In this document: positions 42,580 to 51,320 of the stretch, piece after piece
Layout of the letters: the number at the start of each line of letters is the position of its first letter
Position numbering within the stretch: position 1 is the first letter of the stretch
From: an uncultured Bacteroidota bacterium
Lineage (GTDB): Bacteria; Bacteroidota; Bacteroidia; Chitinophagales; LD1
Assembly: GCA_937894725.1 (NCBI GenBank)
Contig: CALAYL010000043.1
Span: 1 to 58,993 of the forward strand
Direction: 5' to 3'
Length of the DNA: 58,993 bases
Made by a program: the position numbers and the translations under genes
Notes under the pieces: model-generated
The model's database searches: none
What the model was told of the DNA's origin: nothing
Seen by the model: only the letters and a program-made list of their open reading frames with translations

Positions 42580-43062
42580 TTATACTTTTAAAAAATTATC
42601 AATCCCCTCTTTGCTCATTTTGCAGGTGTACCATTCCTTATCAATAAATGCGCCTATCGACTCGTAAAATTTAATAGCGGGAGTGTTCCACTCAAGCACC
42701 TGCCAACGAATTTGTGGTATGTTATTGTCCTTTGCATCCTGTATCAAAGCGGTGATCAGCCTTTTGCCTAAGCCTGATTGACGATAAGTTTCTTTTACTA
42801 TTATATCATCCAAGAAAAAGATTTTACCCTTCCATGTAGAATAGGCGGTATAGTACAGCGCCATGCCTGCGATCTCTTTTGTATCTTCATTTTCAGCTAC
42901 AAAAGCATTAAAAATTGATGTAGGACCAAATCCATCTTCAAGCATTTGCTCCTCAGTGTTGATGACTTCCTCTGGTGCTTTTTCGTAAAGTGCTAGCTCT
43001 TTTACTAAACCCATCATAGCGGGGATATCAGTAGGGACAGCTTTCCTAATTGTGTAATTCAT
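42580..43062 (-). CDS. GNAT N-acetyltransferase (diamine/spermidine acetyltransferase-like)
   Basis: 160 residues. GNAT fold with acetyl-CoA loop YRQSGLGKRLITALI, preceded by STWKGKIFFLDDIIVKETY and followed by RWQVLEWNTPAIKFYESIGAFIDKEWYTCKM. The WKGK...LDD, VLEWN and EW features are those of the SSAT/thialysine acetyltransferase group, so a small diamine is a reasonable substrate guess. Divergent from fbp. Cytosolic. Confidence 0.88.
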   Translation of the reverse strand: MNYTIRKAVPTDIPAMMGLVKELALYEKAPEEVINTEEQMLEDGFGPTSIFNAFVAENEDTKEIAGMALYYTAYSTWKGKIFFLDDIIVKETYRQSGLGKRLITALIQDAKDNNIPQIRWQVLEWNTPAIKFYESIGAFIDKEWYTCKMSKEGIDNFLKV

Positions 43063-43208
43063 AATGGGCGAAAATAAGGATTGAACTAGTTTTTTCTTGA
43101 TTTTTTACAAAAATAAAATTGAGAAAGAACGAATAGTCAATTTTGGCTCTTTGAGACAAAAAGTTTATTACCTATTTTTTCATACCACCAAATACTTATC
43201 TTAGTGCG

Positions 43209-44147
43209 ATGAAAATATCGCTACAAGATTTTTTTAAAAAAAAATCAACACCTCTTTTTCCTCTTATAAATCAATTATCAAATGGATGTATTGATATCAG
43301 TGATGCAGTAAGAAACGCTGCTACGCGTGATTTGCGCGGTGCCATCAACCATACCAATATCCAAGGCGAAACAGTACAAAAACTTGATGACCTAAGCAAT
43401 AATATACTATTGGAGGCATGCAAAGAAGAACCAAGCTGCGCTGCCTTTGTGAGCGAGGAGACCGATGGTATCGCACTTTTAAACTCAACGGGGAAGTATG
43501 TGATCGCTATCGACCCGCTCGATGGTTCGTCAAACATTGATATAGCTGCACCCGTAGGTACTATTTTTGCCATTTGGGAGCGAGTGACATCGACAGGCGA
43601 TATTACACACGAAGATTTTATGCAATCTGGTGAAAAATGCGTAGCTGCTGGATTTGCACTTTATGGTAGCGCTACTTTATTAATTTTGACTATTAGAAAT
43701 GGAGTACATCTTTTTAGCTATAATACGATTTCATCAGAGTTTGAACTCATTGAAGAAAACCTCTTAATGCCTACTAATGGCTCAATATACTCACTCAATC
43801 AAGCCAATCTTAAAAAGTTTGACGAAAGAGCCGAGCGTTTTGTAAATGCCTGTATAGCTGACGAAAAGCCATTTTCTCTGCGCTACATTGGCTCTATGGT
43901 AGGCGATCTCTATCGTACTTTACTTAAAGGTGGCATATTTCTTTATCCTGCTGCCAAAGGCACTACTAAAGGCAAACTACGCTTACTTTATGAGTGCATT
44001 CCTATGTCACTCATAGTAGAGCAAGCCGGTGGACAAAGCACCAACGGACAAAAAAGAATTCTTGAAATTTTGCCACAAGAGCTACACGAACGTTGTGCCA
44101 TTATCATAGGCTCTGATACCCTTGTCAAAAAATATTTAGTCGCTTAA
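43209..44147 (+). CDS. fbp: Fructose-1,6-bisphosphatase class 1
   Basis: 312 residues. Hydrolyses fructose-1,6-bisphosphate in gluconeogenesis. Metal-binding motif IAIDPLDGSSNIDIAAPVGTIFAI, upstream acidic FVSEETDG, and sugar-phosphate site RYIGSMVGDLYRTLLKGGIFLYPA ... GKLRLLYECIPMSLIVEQAGGQS. A little shorter than the usual 330-340 residues but with all active-site motifs. ATG at 43209. A type B T9SS cargo gene follows 24 bases downstream. Confidence 0.96.
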   Translation: MKISLQDFFKKKSTPLFPLINQLSNGCIDISDAVRNAATRDLRGAINHTNIQGETVQKLDDLSNNILLEACKEEPSCAAFVSEETDGIALLNSTGKYVIAIDPLDGSSNIDIAAPVGTIFAIWERVTSTGDITHEDFMQSGEKCVAAGFALYGSATLLILTIRNGVHLFSYNTISSEFELIEENLLMPTNGSIYSLNQANLKKFDERAERFVNACIADEKPFSLRYIGSMVGDLYRTLLKGGIFLYPAAKGTTKGKLRLLYECIPMSLIVEQAGGQSTNGQKRILEILPQELHERCAIIIGSDTLVKKYLVA

Positions 44148-44171
44148 AATTATAACTTAATATATTCAAAA

Positions 44172-45938
44172 ATGAAATACACTTTGCTCACCGCTTTGAT
44201 TGCTATATCTGGCATGACATTCGGACAAAATATACCGCAGCTAAAAAATGACACGGTAGCTGTATGCCTTGGTAAAACAACCTCGATAGCTGTGTTGGCC
44301 AACGATATAGATCTCGATGGTGACAGCCTCTATATCGATAGTATTTTTATCTCATCTCAAAATGGCGTTATCACACATGATGGAGTGGCTATGTTTTATT
44401 CCCCAAACGTCTCTTTTATAGGTAGTGATAAAGTGTATTACAAAGTATGTGATAATAGTACTTTCAAGCAATGCGCATACGCATTTTTAGTGCTTAATGT
44501 AGATACATGCATCTATACCAATTTTGCTCCAGTAGCTGTCAATGACGAAATCACTATTTGCCACAATGCCAAAGCTACCTTATATCCAATAGGCAATGAT
44601 ACAGATACAAATGGGGATAGCATCGCTATCACACAGTTTTTGTCCACCGCTCATTTAGGTACCGATTCGTTTGCAAATGGACTTTTCTATTACACTCCTA
44701 CCGTACTTTCGGGTATAGATAGCATTGCATATGAGCTTTGCGATTTTGCTATATTGGCTACTCCAAAATGTGATACAGGCTATATTATCATCCATATCAA
44801 TGATTGCACTCCTATCCCAAATCATCCTCCTACTGCGACTATCGACATTGTTCCAGGCTTAGAAGATTTATTTACTATTCCTTTCGATCCTCGCTCAAAT
44901 GATAGCGACCCTGATGGTGATCCACTAACTTGGACAGCTATCTTAGGGCCATTCAATGGTAGCATCGTACAATTTGCCAATCAGTGGATTTATAGACCGA
45001 ATCCAAATTTTAACGGGATTGATATAATGCCTTACAAAGTATGTGACAATAGAACACCTTCGCTCTGTGCTTACAGTGTTGTAACATTTATAATAGCACC
45101 TCGAAATGATGCTCCAGTGGCAGTGAATGACACTGTAACTGTATTAGAAGACACACGTACCCAAATCGATGTATTGAGAAATGACAAAGATATTGATGGC
45201 GATGTGATTACGGTAAAACAAGTTTTTCCTGCAAATAATGGAGTAGCAGAACTCATCAATGGCAAAGTATTTTATACTCCCAATCAAGATTTTTATGGCT
45301 CAGATGTGTTCAGATATAGAATTTGTGATTCTTCGCTTTGTTCCAATGCCAACGTTTACATTACGGTATTGCCTGTAGATGATGCGCCTGTTGCTATTGC
45401 AGACTCAGTTAGACTATCTGCTACATCAGCTTCAGTATCTTTAGAGGTATTAAAAAATGACTTCGATATAGAGCAAGACAGTTTCTGGATAAGCCATGTA
45501 GGTAATGGGGTATTTACCAATGCAACCTTAGCAGTAGTAGATGGAAAATCGGTTTTAACGATTTCGAGAAATAAAGACGGTGACTGCGGATTAGACACCA
45601 TACGATACGAAATTTGCAATTCAGGTGGATGCGCTAGCGCACTTGTAAATGTAGAAGTAGGTTGTACTTTTTCAGGAAAATTGCCTGAAGGGTTTTCCCC
45701 AGGAAATGATGGGGTAAATGACTTTTTAGTTTTTGAAAAACTAGACGATTACAAACCTTTAGGTCTAAAAGTATTCAACCGATGGGGTAGTATAGTTTAC
45801 GAAACACGCGACTATAACAACGATTGGAATGGTATATCTCAGAAAGAAAAGCAAGCTCTACCTGATGGCACATATTATTACATACTTACGCTAGCTACAG
45901 GCGAAGAGCATATCCGATATTGTATTATTAATCGTTAA
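44172..45938 (+). CDS. Surface protein with five Ig/cadherin-like repeats and T9SS type B sorting domain
   Basis: 588 residues with signal peptide (MKYTLLTALIAISGMTFGQ). Five repeats of about 95 residues are seen (about 20-112, 119-212, 219-310, 314-400, 404-497). Each has a variant of ..VLxNDxDxDGDxLxI, a probable Ca2+-binding loop, then FYTPNxxFxGxDxFxYxxCD. Many Cys are paired within repeats. The C-terminal 85 residues form the gliding-motility-type (CHU_C, type B) domain: GFSPGNDGVNDFLVFEKLDDY ... LKVFNRWGSIVYE ... LPDGTYYYILTL. It should be secreted by T9SS and held at the cell surface, possibly as an adhesin. It shares a TTAA double stop with ribF. Confidence 0.9.
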   Translation: MKYTLLTALIAISGMTFGQNIPQLKNDTVAVCLGKTTSIAVLANDIDLDGDSLYIDSIFISSQNGVITHDGVAMFYSPNVSFIGSDKVYYKVCDNSTFKQCAYAFLVLNVDTCIYTNFAPVAVNDEITICHNAKATLYPIGNDTDTNGDSIAITQFLSTAHLGTDSFANGLFYYTPTVLSGIDSIAYELCDFAILATPKCDTGYIIIHINDCTPIPNHPPTATIDIVPGLEDLFTIPFDPRSNDSDPDGDPLTWTAILGPFNGSIVQFANQWIYRPNPNFNGIDIMPYKVCDNRTPSLCAYSVVTFIIAPRNDAPVAVNDTVTVLEDTRTQIDVLRNDKDIDGDVITVKQVFPANNGVAELINGKVFYTPNQDFYGSDVFRYRICDSSLCSNANVYITVLPVDDAPVAIADSVRLSATSASVSLEVLKNDFDIEQDSFWISHVGNGVFTNATLAVVDGKSVLTISRNKDGDCGLDTIRYEICNSGGCASALVNVEVGCTFSGKLPEGFSPGNDGVNDFLVFEKLDDYKPLGLKVFNRWGSIVYETRDYNNDWNGISQKEKQALPDGTYYYILTLATGEEHIRYCIINR

Positions 45939-46870
45939 TTAGTTTCAGCTAAAACTTTAGAGATATTGACTTTATCTTGGTCGATCGCATTTATTAGCGC
46001 TTCTAACGAATCGAACTTCAACTCTGGTCGCATATAAGCGATAAGTTCGATAGTGATTTTTTCTCCATAAATATCGCTATCGAAATCTAAAATATTGACC
46101 TCAATAGTTACCGATCTACCTCCAAAAGTTGGATTATGACCGATGCTTAACATACCGCCATACCATATTCCGCGCACCAATACACGAGCAGCATAAATTC
46201 CATTTTTAGGAACCAGCTTTGTACTCTCCTCTATGGATATATTGGCAGTAGGATAGCCTAGTTTTCGTCCGTTTTGAAAACCTTTCACCACTATACCCGT
46301 GAGGCTATATCTATGACCCAGTAGCTCATTGGCAATCAATATATCACCATCAGTGAGTGCCTGTCGAATCTTAGTCGAACTAATCGTGATAGAGTCAAGT
46401 GTTTGCTTTGAAATTTCCTCGAGAGAGTAGTCATATTTATCCTTTAACTTGTTGAGCAATTTGAAATCGCCTTTTCGATCATGCCCAAATCGATGGTCAT
46501 AGCCTATAACAATACATTTAGGTTGAAAAAAATGAACGAGAAAATTTTCAATATAATCTTCGGGAGATTGCTCCGAAAAATGGCGAGAAAATGGAATAAT
46601 AGCCGCTACATCAACGCCATTTTCTTCCAAAAGAGCAGTCTTTTCTTCGATAGTAGATAGTAACTTCAAGTTCGTATCTTCAGGATTGATAACTAAGCGA
46701 GGATGTGGATGAAAAGTAATTATAACCGACTCTCCATTGTATTGGTTAGCGAGTTCTTTCAATCGCATCAAGATCGTTTTATGCCCTAGGTGTAACCCAT
46801 CAAACGTACCAATGGTAATCACTGCATTTTTGAGTGGCAAAGGGCTATTAAGACTTCGATATACTTTCAT
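45935..46870 (-). CDS. ribF: Bifunctional riboflavin kinase/FMN adenylyltransferase
   Basis: 311 residues. Converts riboflavin to FMN and FAD. The N-terminal adenylyltransferase has TIGTFDGLHLGHKTIL (nucleotide site), GYDHRFGHDRKGDF and the SSTKIRQAL motif; the C-terminal kinase has GFQNGRKLGYPTANI and VEVNILDFDSDIYGE. Both domains are full length. Last gene of the ftsX-DUF3098-uppP-truB-ribF run, 18 bases after truB. Confidence 0.96.
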   Translation of the reverse strand: MKVYRSLNSPLPLKNAVITIGTFDGLHLGHKTILMRLKELANQYNGESVIITFHPHPRLVINPEDTNLKLLSTIEEKTALLEENGVDVAAIIPFSRHFSEQSPEDYIENFLVHFFQPKCIVIGYDHRFGHDRKGDFKLLNKLKDKYDYSLEEISKQTLDSITISSTKIRQALTDGDILIANELLGHRYSLTGIVVKGFQNGRKLGYPTANISIEESTKLVPKNGIYAARVLVRGIWYGGMLSIGHNPTFGGRSVTIEVNILDFDSDIYGEKITIELIAYMRPELKFDSLEALINAIDQDKVNISKVLAETN

Positions 46871-46888
46871 GGTAACGGCAAAAATAAG

Positions 46889-47596
46889 TTAAGCTTCCAT
46901 TTTTTCTATAAAATCAACTAAATCTGGTACAGAATGAGCACCAGACAATTTATAATCTCCACTTTGTGTACGAATAAGCTGGGTCAAATACCCACCTACG
47001 CCTAAGGCCTGGCCTAGATCATGCGCCAATGATCTAATATACGTACCTTTCGAACATTTTATATCAAACGCCACAAAGGGCAAATCGAATGAGGTGATTT
47101 TGTATTCATGAATTACTACAGCGCGCTGAGGCAACTCTACTGCCCTGTCTTTTCGAGCAAGGTTATACGATTTTTTACCATCAATCTTGATAGCCGAAAA
47201 TACTGGAGGAGTTTGTAAAATCTCCCCGATAAATTGAGGCAAAACTGACATGATGTTTTCGAGTGAAATATGATCGACAGCTACGCTATTTTCTTCTGGC
47301 ATCTCACTATCATATGACGCGGTAGTAGCACCAAGTTTGATAATTCCTGTATAGGTCTTATCCTCCGCTTGTATCGTATTTATTTGCTTAGTCATTTTAC
47401 CCGTACAAATCACCAAAAGCCCAGTAGCCAAAGGGTCTAGCGTACCTGCATGACCTACTTTAAGTTTCCCTACTTTGCGCGAAATCGCATAGCGGAGTTT
47501 ATTGACCACATCAAATGAGGTCCAATGCAATGGCTTATCGACCAAAAGCGTTACGCCCTCTTTCCATTGGTCTAGCTGAGTGGGTAGTGAGCTCAA
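46889..47596 (-). CDS. truB: tRNA pseudouridine(55) synthase
   Basis: 235 residues. Makes pseudouridine 55 in the T loop of tRNAs. Motif I: LVDKPLHWTSFDVVNKLRYAI; catalytic Asp motif II: KVGHAGTLDPLATGLLVICTGK; later IKIDGKKSYNLAR and KCSKGTYIRSLAHDLG. The start is TTG at 47594-47596, since no in-frame ATG precedes motif I. Five bases after uppP. The PUA domain seen in longer TruBs is reduced here, as in other Bacteroidota. Confidence 0.96.
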   Translation of the reverse strand: MSSLPTQLDQWKEGVTLLVDKPLHWTSFDVVNKLRYAISRKVGKLKVGHAGTLDPLATGLLVICTGKMTKQINTIQAEDKTYTGIIKLGATTASYDSEMPEENSVAVDHISLENIMSVLPQFIGEILQTPPVFSAIKIDGKKSYNLARKDRAVELPQRAVVIHEYKITSFDLPFVAFDIKCSKGTYIRSLAHDLGQALGVGGYLTQLIRTQSGDYKLSGAHSVPDLVDFIEKMEA

Positions 47597-47601
47597 AAAA
47601 A

Positions 47602-48444
47602 TTATTTGATGATTTGAAATGGAAGATTGAATACATAAATACCTAAAAGCAATACTATCCCTAAAACGATTCTATAATATCCAAAGACTCGCAAACCATA
47701 CTGATTGAGTACTTTTAAGAAAAATCGTATAGCTAAAATAGCGACTATAAATGAGACTACATTTCCTAAAAGTAGCATCTGAATATCTGTACCTTTGATA
47801 GCGTCAAATCCTTTGTAAGTCTTGTAGAGTGCCGCTGCCGATATAGTAGGCACCGCTAAGAAAAAAGAGTATTCAGCTGATTGCTTGAAAGTCAATCGCT
47901 GGGTTAGCCCACCGATGATAGATGCTGCACTTCGTGAAACCCCTGGTATCATAGCTACGCACTGAGATAGTCCTATAATAAAGGATTGCTTAAGATTCGG
48001 CAAAAACGGTGGAATTTTTATTCGATTACCGTCTTCATCATACTCGGGCAATTGTTCTACTTCTTCCTTATTTAGTGCTTTAAAATATTTATCTACCCAT
48101 ATCATCACGACTCCACCAATGATGAGCATCATAGCTACAGTGGTTACGCTTTCTAACAATCCATCAATAAAATCATTGAGTAGGAATCCTAACACCGCTG
48201 CGGGTATAAAGGCAACTATTAGGGATATATAAAAATCGAATGTTTGAAAAAAGCGTTTTAGATACATCACCACCACTGCCATGATAGCCCCGAACTGAAT
48301 GTTTATCAAAAAGACATTCACAAAGCTAGTAGATTTGATCCCTAAAATTCCTTGTGTGATTATCATGTGTCCAGTAGAAGAAACCGGCAAAAACTCTGTA
48401 AGCCCTTCTACAATGCCTAAAATCACCGCCTCTACTGTCGTCAT
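47602..48444 (-). CDS. uppP: Undecaprenyl-diphosphate phosphatase
   Basis: 280 residues, about eight transmembrane helices. Recycles the lipid carrier for peptidoglycan and other surface polymers. Active-site motifs are VEGLTEFLPVSSTGHMII near the N-terminus and IPGVSRSAASIIGGL. A hydrophilic loop of about 30 residues (FKALNKEEVEQLPEYDEDGNRIKIPPF) sits between helices. Its ATG overlaps the DUF3098 stop by four bases (ATGA), indicating coupled translation. Confidence 0.96.
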   Translation of the reverse strand: MTTVEAVILGIVEGLTEFLPVSSTGHMIITQGILGIKSTSFVNVFLINIQFGAIMAVVVMYLKRFFQTFDFYISLIVAFIPAAVLGFLLNDFIDGLLESVTTVAMMLIIGGVVMIWVDKYFKALNKEEVEQLPEYDEDGNRIKIPPFLPNLKQSFIIGLSQCVAMIPGVSRSAASIIGGLTQRLTFKQSAEYSFFLAVPTISAAALYKTYKGFDAIKGTDIQMLLLGNVVSFIVAILAIRFFLKVLNQYGLRVFGYYRIVLGIVLLLGIYVFNLPFQIIK

Positions 48445-48734
48445 GCCAATTTAGGCTTTTTGATGATAGCATATATTTCAATTGCAAAACCAATCATCAC
48501 TACTATAGGCGCTAGTGTTATTCGTCTGAAACTATAAATTTCTTCGGCAGGAAATCGTGTAGGGTCGGTATTGTTTACCCCTAGCATAAGTAAAAATCCG
48601 ACTATAATAACGACTATACCCGCTATCATAATGATATAATTTTCTTTTTGAAACATAAAAATAGATGGAGTAGATGGAGTACTCACGTTACTCGACTTTG
48701 GACTCGCTTTTGTGCTAATTTTCTCTTTGGCCAT
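48441..48734 (-). CDS. DUF3098 membrane protein
   Basis: 97 residues. A Ser/Thr/Pro-rich N-terminal tail is followed by two hydrophobic helices (NYIIMIAGIVVIIVGFLLML and ITLAPIVVMIGFAIEIYAII) joined by a loop with NNTDPTRFPAEEIYSFRR, the family signature. It overlaps ftsX by one base and uppP by four bases. Its fixed position between ftsX and uppP in Bacteroidota suggests a role in cell envelope or division, but no function is known. Confidence 0.9.
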   Translation of the reverse strand: MAKEKISTKASPKSSNVSTPSTPSIFMFQKENYIIMIAGIVVIIVGFLLMLGVNNTDPTRFPAEEIYSFRRITLAPIVVMIGFAIEIYAIIKKPKLA

Positions 48735-49564
48735 TACTTATATTTTAGATACGGAATGAGTGCTATACCCGTGCTCAAAGGTATAAACAATAAGGAAAAA
48801 ACAATGAGAACGGTAGTGTAAATCCCAAAATTTATAAAATCTGCCGCAATCTGTAGTTGTGGATACAAGTTATTGAGGTAAAATCCAATACCAAAAATGG
48901 CTAGCAATGCAAAAATTGACGCAAAAAAGGCAGATAAAAATGAAGCCCCTAGGTGAGGTTTAGCAATAAACCATTTGCTAGCACCAAAAAGTTTGAGTGT
49001 TGCAATTTTAGGTGCATCGAAGTTGAGTTTGAGACGTGTAATAAAAAACACAACTAACAAAGCAAAAAAAGTAATAATCGACACAGTAATCACCGCTATG
49101 ATCCGAATGATAGGCAAAGTTCGCTCTAGGTTCACTAGCGACAAATCGGAGAAACGCACCCCCTCTACCTTTTCATTTTTTTTGAGTTGAGAGCCTATAA
49201 GATTAAGTGAATAACTTGTGACATAAGGGCTTTTTAGCCTAAACTGGATCGAGTTGTAAAGCGGATTTTCATCTAAAAAATCGGCTACCTCCTCTCCCAT
49301 TTCTTTTTTAAGGGCTTTCATGGCCTCATCTTTAGAGATAGCTTCTGCTTCTAGGCAGTAATTTGACGATTTTATACTTTTCAAGAGTGTTTCGGTGTCT
49401 TGCTTGGATGCTTTTTTAGCCAAAACGACTTCTACCAAAAAATTCTCTTTGATATTTTGCTCCAACAAATACATCTTGAAAATCAATACGCCAAAGATGC
49501 CTATACTCATCAAAGCCAAAAAACTACAGATAAAAGCGATAGTTCCAGCGAATCTTTTTTGCAT
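48734..49564 (-). CDS. ftsX: Cell division ABC transporter permease FtsX
   Basis: 276 residues, four transmembrane helices. Helix 1 at the N-terminus is followed by a periplasmic domain of about 110 residues (FLVEVVLAKKASKQDTETLLKSI ... MGEEVADFLDENPLYNSIQFRLK), then a permease core with LNFDAPKIATLKLFGASKWFIAKPHL. With FtsE, FtsX controls peptidoglycan hydrolases at the septum; ftsE is not in this window. First gene of the ftsX-ribF run. Divergent from the DUF2795 gene. Confidence 0.93.
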   Translation of the reverse strand: MQKRFAGTIAFICSFLALMSIGIFGVLIFKMYLLEQNIKENFLVEVVLAKKASKQDTETLLKSIKSSNYCLEAEAISKDEAMKALKKEMGEEVADFLDENPLYNSIQFRLKSPYVTSYSLNLIGSQLKKNEKVEGVRFSDLSLVNLERTLPIIRIIAVITVSIITFFALLVVFFITRLKLNFDAPKIATLKLFGASKWFIAKPHLGASFLSAFFASIFALLAIFGIGFYLNNLYPQLQIAADFINFGIYTTVLIVFSLLFIPLSTGIALIPYLKYK

Positions 49565-49749
49565 TATAGCTTACTTTAGGGTCAATTTTAGATAAAATAA
49601 TAGAGAACAATATTACGTTTTTATTTACGCTAGATAAAACGGAATACTGTGGATAAACTCATAAACTGTACTTAAAAAAAGATTTATGTGCGATTTATTT
49701 TCTTTTATCGAAAAATTGCGTTTTTTTTGCCGACCTAAATACAAAAATT

Positions 49750-49971
49750 ATGTTCTGGACTTTAGAATTAGCCTCCTATCTTGAAGAAGCGCCTTGGCCG
49801 GCCACCAAAGACGATTTGATTGATTTCGCTATTCGTAGCGGCTCGCCTGTAGAGGTTATTGAAAACCTTCAGGAACTCGAAGATGATATGGAAATGTACG
49901 AAGGCATTGAAGATATTTGGCCTGATTATCCTACCAAAGAGGATTTCTTTTTCAACGAAGAAGAATATTAA
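49750..49971 (+). CDS. DUF2795 family protein
   Basis: 73 residues, very acidic. MFWTLELASYLEEAPWPATKDDLIDFAIRSGSPVEVIENLQELEDDMEMY... is a widely conserved small protein of Bacteroidota. Helix-turn-helix-like regions are predicted but the function is not established. Single gene, closed by a strong terminator. Confidence 0.88.
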   Translation: MFWTLELASYLEEAPWPATKDDLIDFAIRSGSPVEVIENLQELEDDMEMYEGIEDIWPDYPTKEDFFFNEEEY

Positions 49972-49989
49972 ATACACAATTATTTTGAA

Positions 49990-50026
49990 CGAAAGCACCG
50001 CAGTTTGCGGTGCTTTCGTATTTTTG
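49990..50026 (+). terminator. Intrinsic terminator after the DUF2795 gene
   Basis: A 13-bp perfect stem (49990-50002 with 50006-50018, CGAAAGCACCGCA / TGCGGTGCTTTCG) with a 3-base GTT loop, then TATTTTT. About 20 bases after the stop codon. Confidence 0.9.
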
Positions 50027-50082
50027 GCAAGGTTATTGAACTAGTCAAGGAAGTTATTTACTAATCTAAAATCATCAGAACA

Positions 50083-50922
50083 ATGAAGAACTTACTATTT
50101 ATTGCCGCTATCACCTTTAATCTGAGTGCAATAGCTCAGTTGAAAAGCACAAGCGGCACCAACTCAGGAAAAAGCAGAAACACGCCAATAACAACACCTA
50201 CTTCGCCTAGCTCACCTACTACCTCCCCTAGTATTGGCAGCACAATAGGTGGTATTCTCAATAGTGGGGCAAACTCCACTAGCTCATCAAACTCCACCAC
50301 TGCCAATTTTACGCAAACAGAGGCAGCAACGGCCATCAAAGAAGCCCTCATGAAGGGAATAACCACAGGAGTAGCCAAAGTAGCTACCACAGATGGCTAC
50401 TTCGGCAATAGCTTTATCAAGATCCCTTTTCCGCAAGATGCGCAAGTAATCGCTAGCACCCTGCAAATGGTTGGTGCTGGTGAGCTTGTAAATAAAGTCG
50501 TTTTACAAATAAATCGCTCGGCAGAACAGGCAGCTAAAGATGCTACCCCCATATTTGTAAACTCTATCAAGCAGATGACCCTCAACGATGCTATAAATAT
50601 TGTGAGCAATCAACAGCCAGATGCCGCTACTCGTTTTCTACAACGTACTACTACAGACCAATTGGTAGCGTCTTTTAGACCTAAAATAAAAAGTGCGCTT
50701 GACAAAACACAAACTACCAACCTTTGGAAACAAGTGATGTCAACTTACAACAAAGTACCTTTTGTTCAAAAAATCAATCCTGATTTGACGGACTTTGTAA
50801 CTCGAAAAGCACTCGATGGTTTATTTTATATGGTAGCACAAGAGGAAGCTAAAATCCGAAAAGACCCTATGGCTCGCACATCCGATATTTTGACAAAAGT
50901 ATTTGGTGGGATATTAAAATAA
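50083..50922 (+). CDS. DUF4197 domain-containing secreted protein
   Basis: 279 residues with a signal peptide (MKNLLFIAAITFNLSAIAQ). A low-complexity Ser/Thr/Pro/Gly linker covers about residues 20-75. The DUF4197 domain begins at QTEAATAIKEALMKGITTGVAKVATTDGYFGNSFIKIPFPQDAQ and runs to the end (ALDGLFYMVAQEEAKIRKDPMARTSDILTKVFG). A helical periplasmic or surface protein of unknown function. A bidirectional terminator separates it from the DUF3276 gene. Confidence 0.87.
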   Translation: MKNLLFIAAITFNLSAIAQLKSTSGTNSGKSRNTPITTPTSPSSPTTSPSIGSTIGGILNSGANSTSSSNSTTANFTQTEAATAIKEALMKGITTGVAKVATTDGYFGNSFIKIPFPQDAQVIASTLQMVGAGELVNKVVLQINRSAEQAAKDATPIFVNSIKQMTLNDAINIVSNQQPDAATRFLQRTTTDQLVASFRPKIKSALDKTQTTNLWKQVMSTYNKVPFVQKINPDLTDFVTRKALDGLFYMVAQEEAKIRKDPMARTSDILTKVFGGILK

Positions 50923-50939
50923 GCCTTTTCCCTATTTCA

Positions 50940-50978
50940 AAAAGAGCCCTTCTCAACATAGTTGAGAAGGGCTCTTTT
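50940..50978. terminator. Bidirectional intrinsic terminator
   Basis: An 18-bp perfect stem, 50940-50957 with 50961-50978, closes on an ATA loop, with GC-rich core GAGCCCTTCTC and A/T ends. It serves both the DUF4197 gene (+) and the convergent DUF3276 gene (-). Confidence 0.9.
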
Positions 50979-50999
50979 GTAAAGTATAAATGAGAAAAA

Positions 51000-51218
51000 C
51001 TACATAGCACGCTTCACTACTTCTAGTGCTTCAAAAAACTTTTCAAAATCTTCTTGAAAAATCATGACTGTAGAGCGAATAAACTCGCCTTCGTTTTTGC
51101 GACTCTCTGTGATTTTGATTACCCTGTCGCCATTTTGCTTTTCTTTCAAATCAATAAAGTATGTTCGTTTACCTGCGGCTACTTTCTCACTCGCTATTTC
51201 TTTGTCGTTGCTTTGCAT
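51000..51218 (-). CDS. DUF3276/PUR-alpha-like nucleic-acid-binding protein
   Basis: 72 residues. The segment KRTYFIDLKEKQNGDRVIKITESRKNEGEFIRSTVMIFQEDFEKFFEALEVV is a PUR repeat as in Borrelia and Bacteroidota single-stranded nucleic-acid binding proteins. Shorter than many homologues, which carry basic Gly-rich tails, but the repeat is complete. Probably dimeric and a DNA/RNA binding regulator; targets unknown. Confidence 0.88.
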   Translation of the reverse strand: MQSNDKEIASEKVAAGKRTYFIDLKEKQNGDRVIKITESRKNEGEFIRSTVMIFQEDFEKFFEALEVVKRAM

Positions 51219-51320
51219 CTGCTTTTATTTTTTTGAAAAGTAAGTCAATAAAATGAAATAGAAAAAAAAGTAGTAATAAATCGTTGTAAATCTCGCACAA
51301 CTCAATTTTTTCTAATACAC

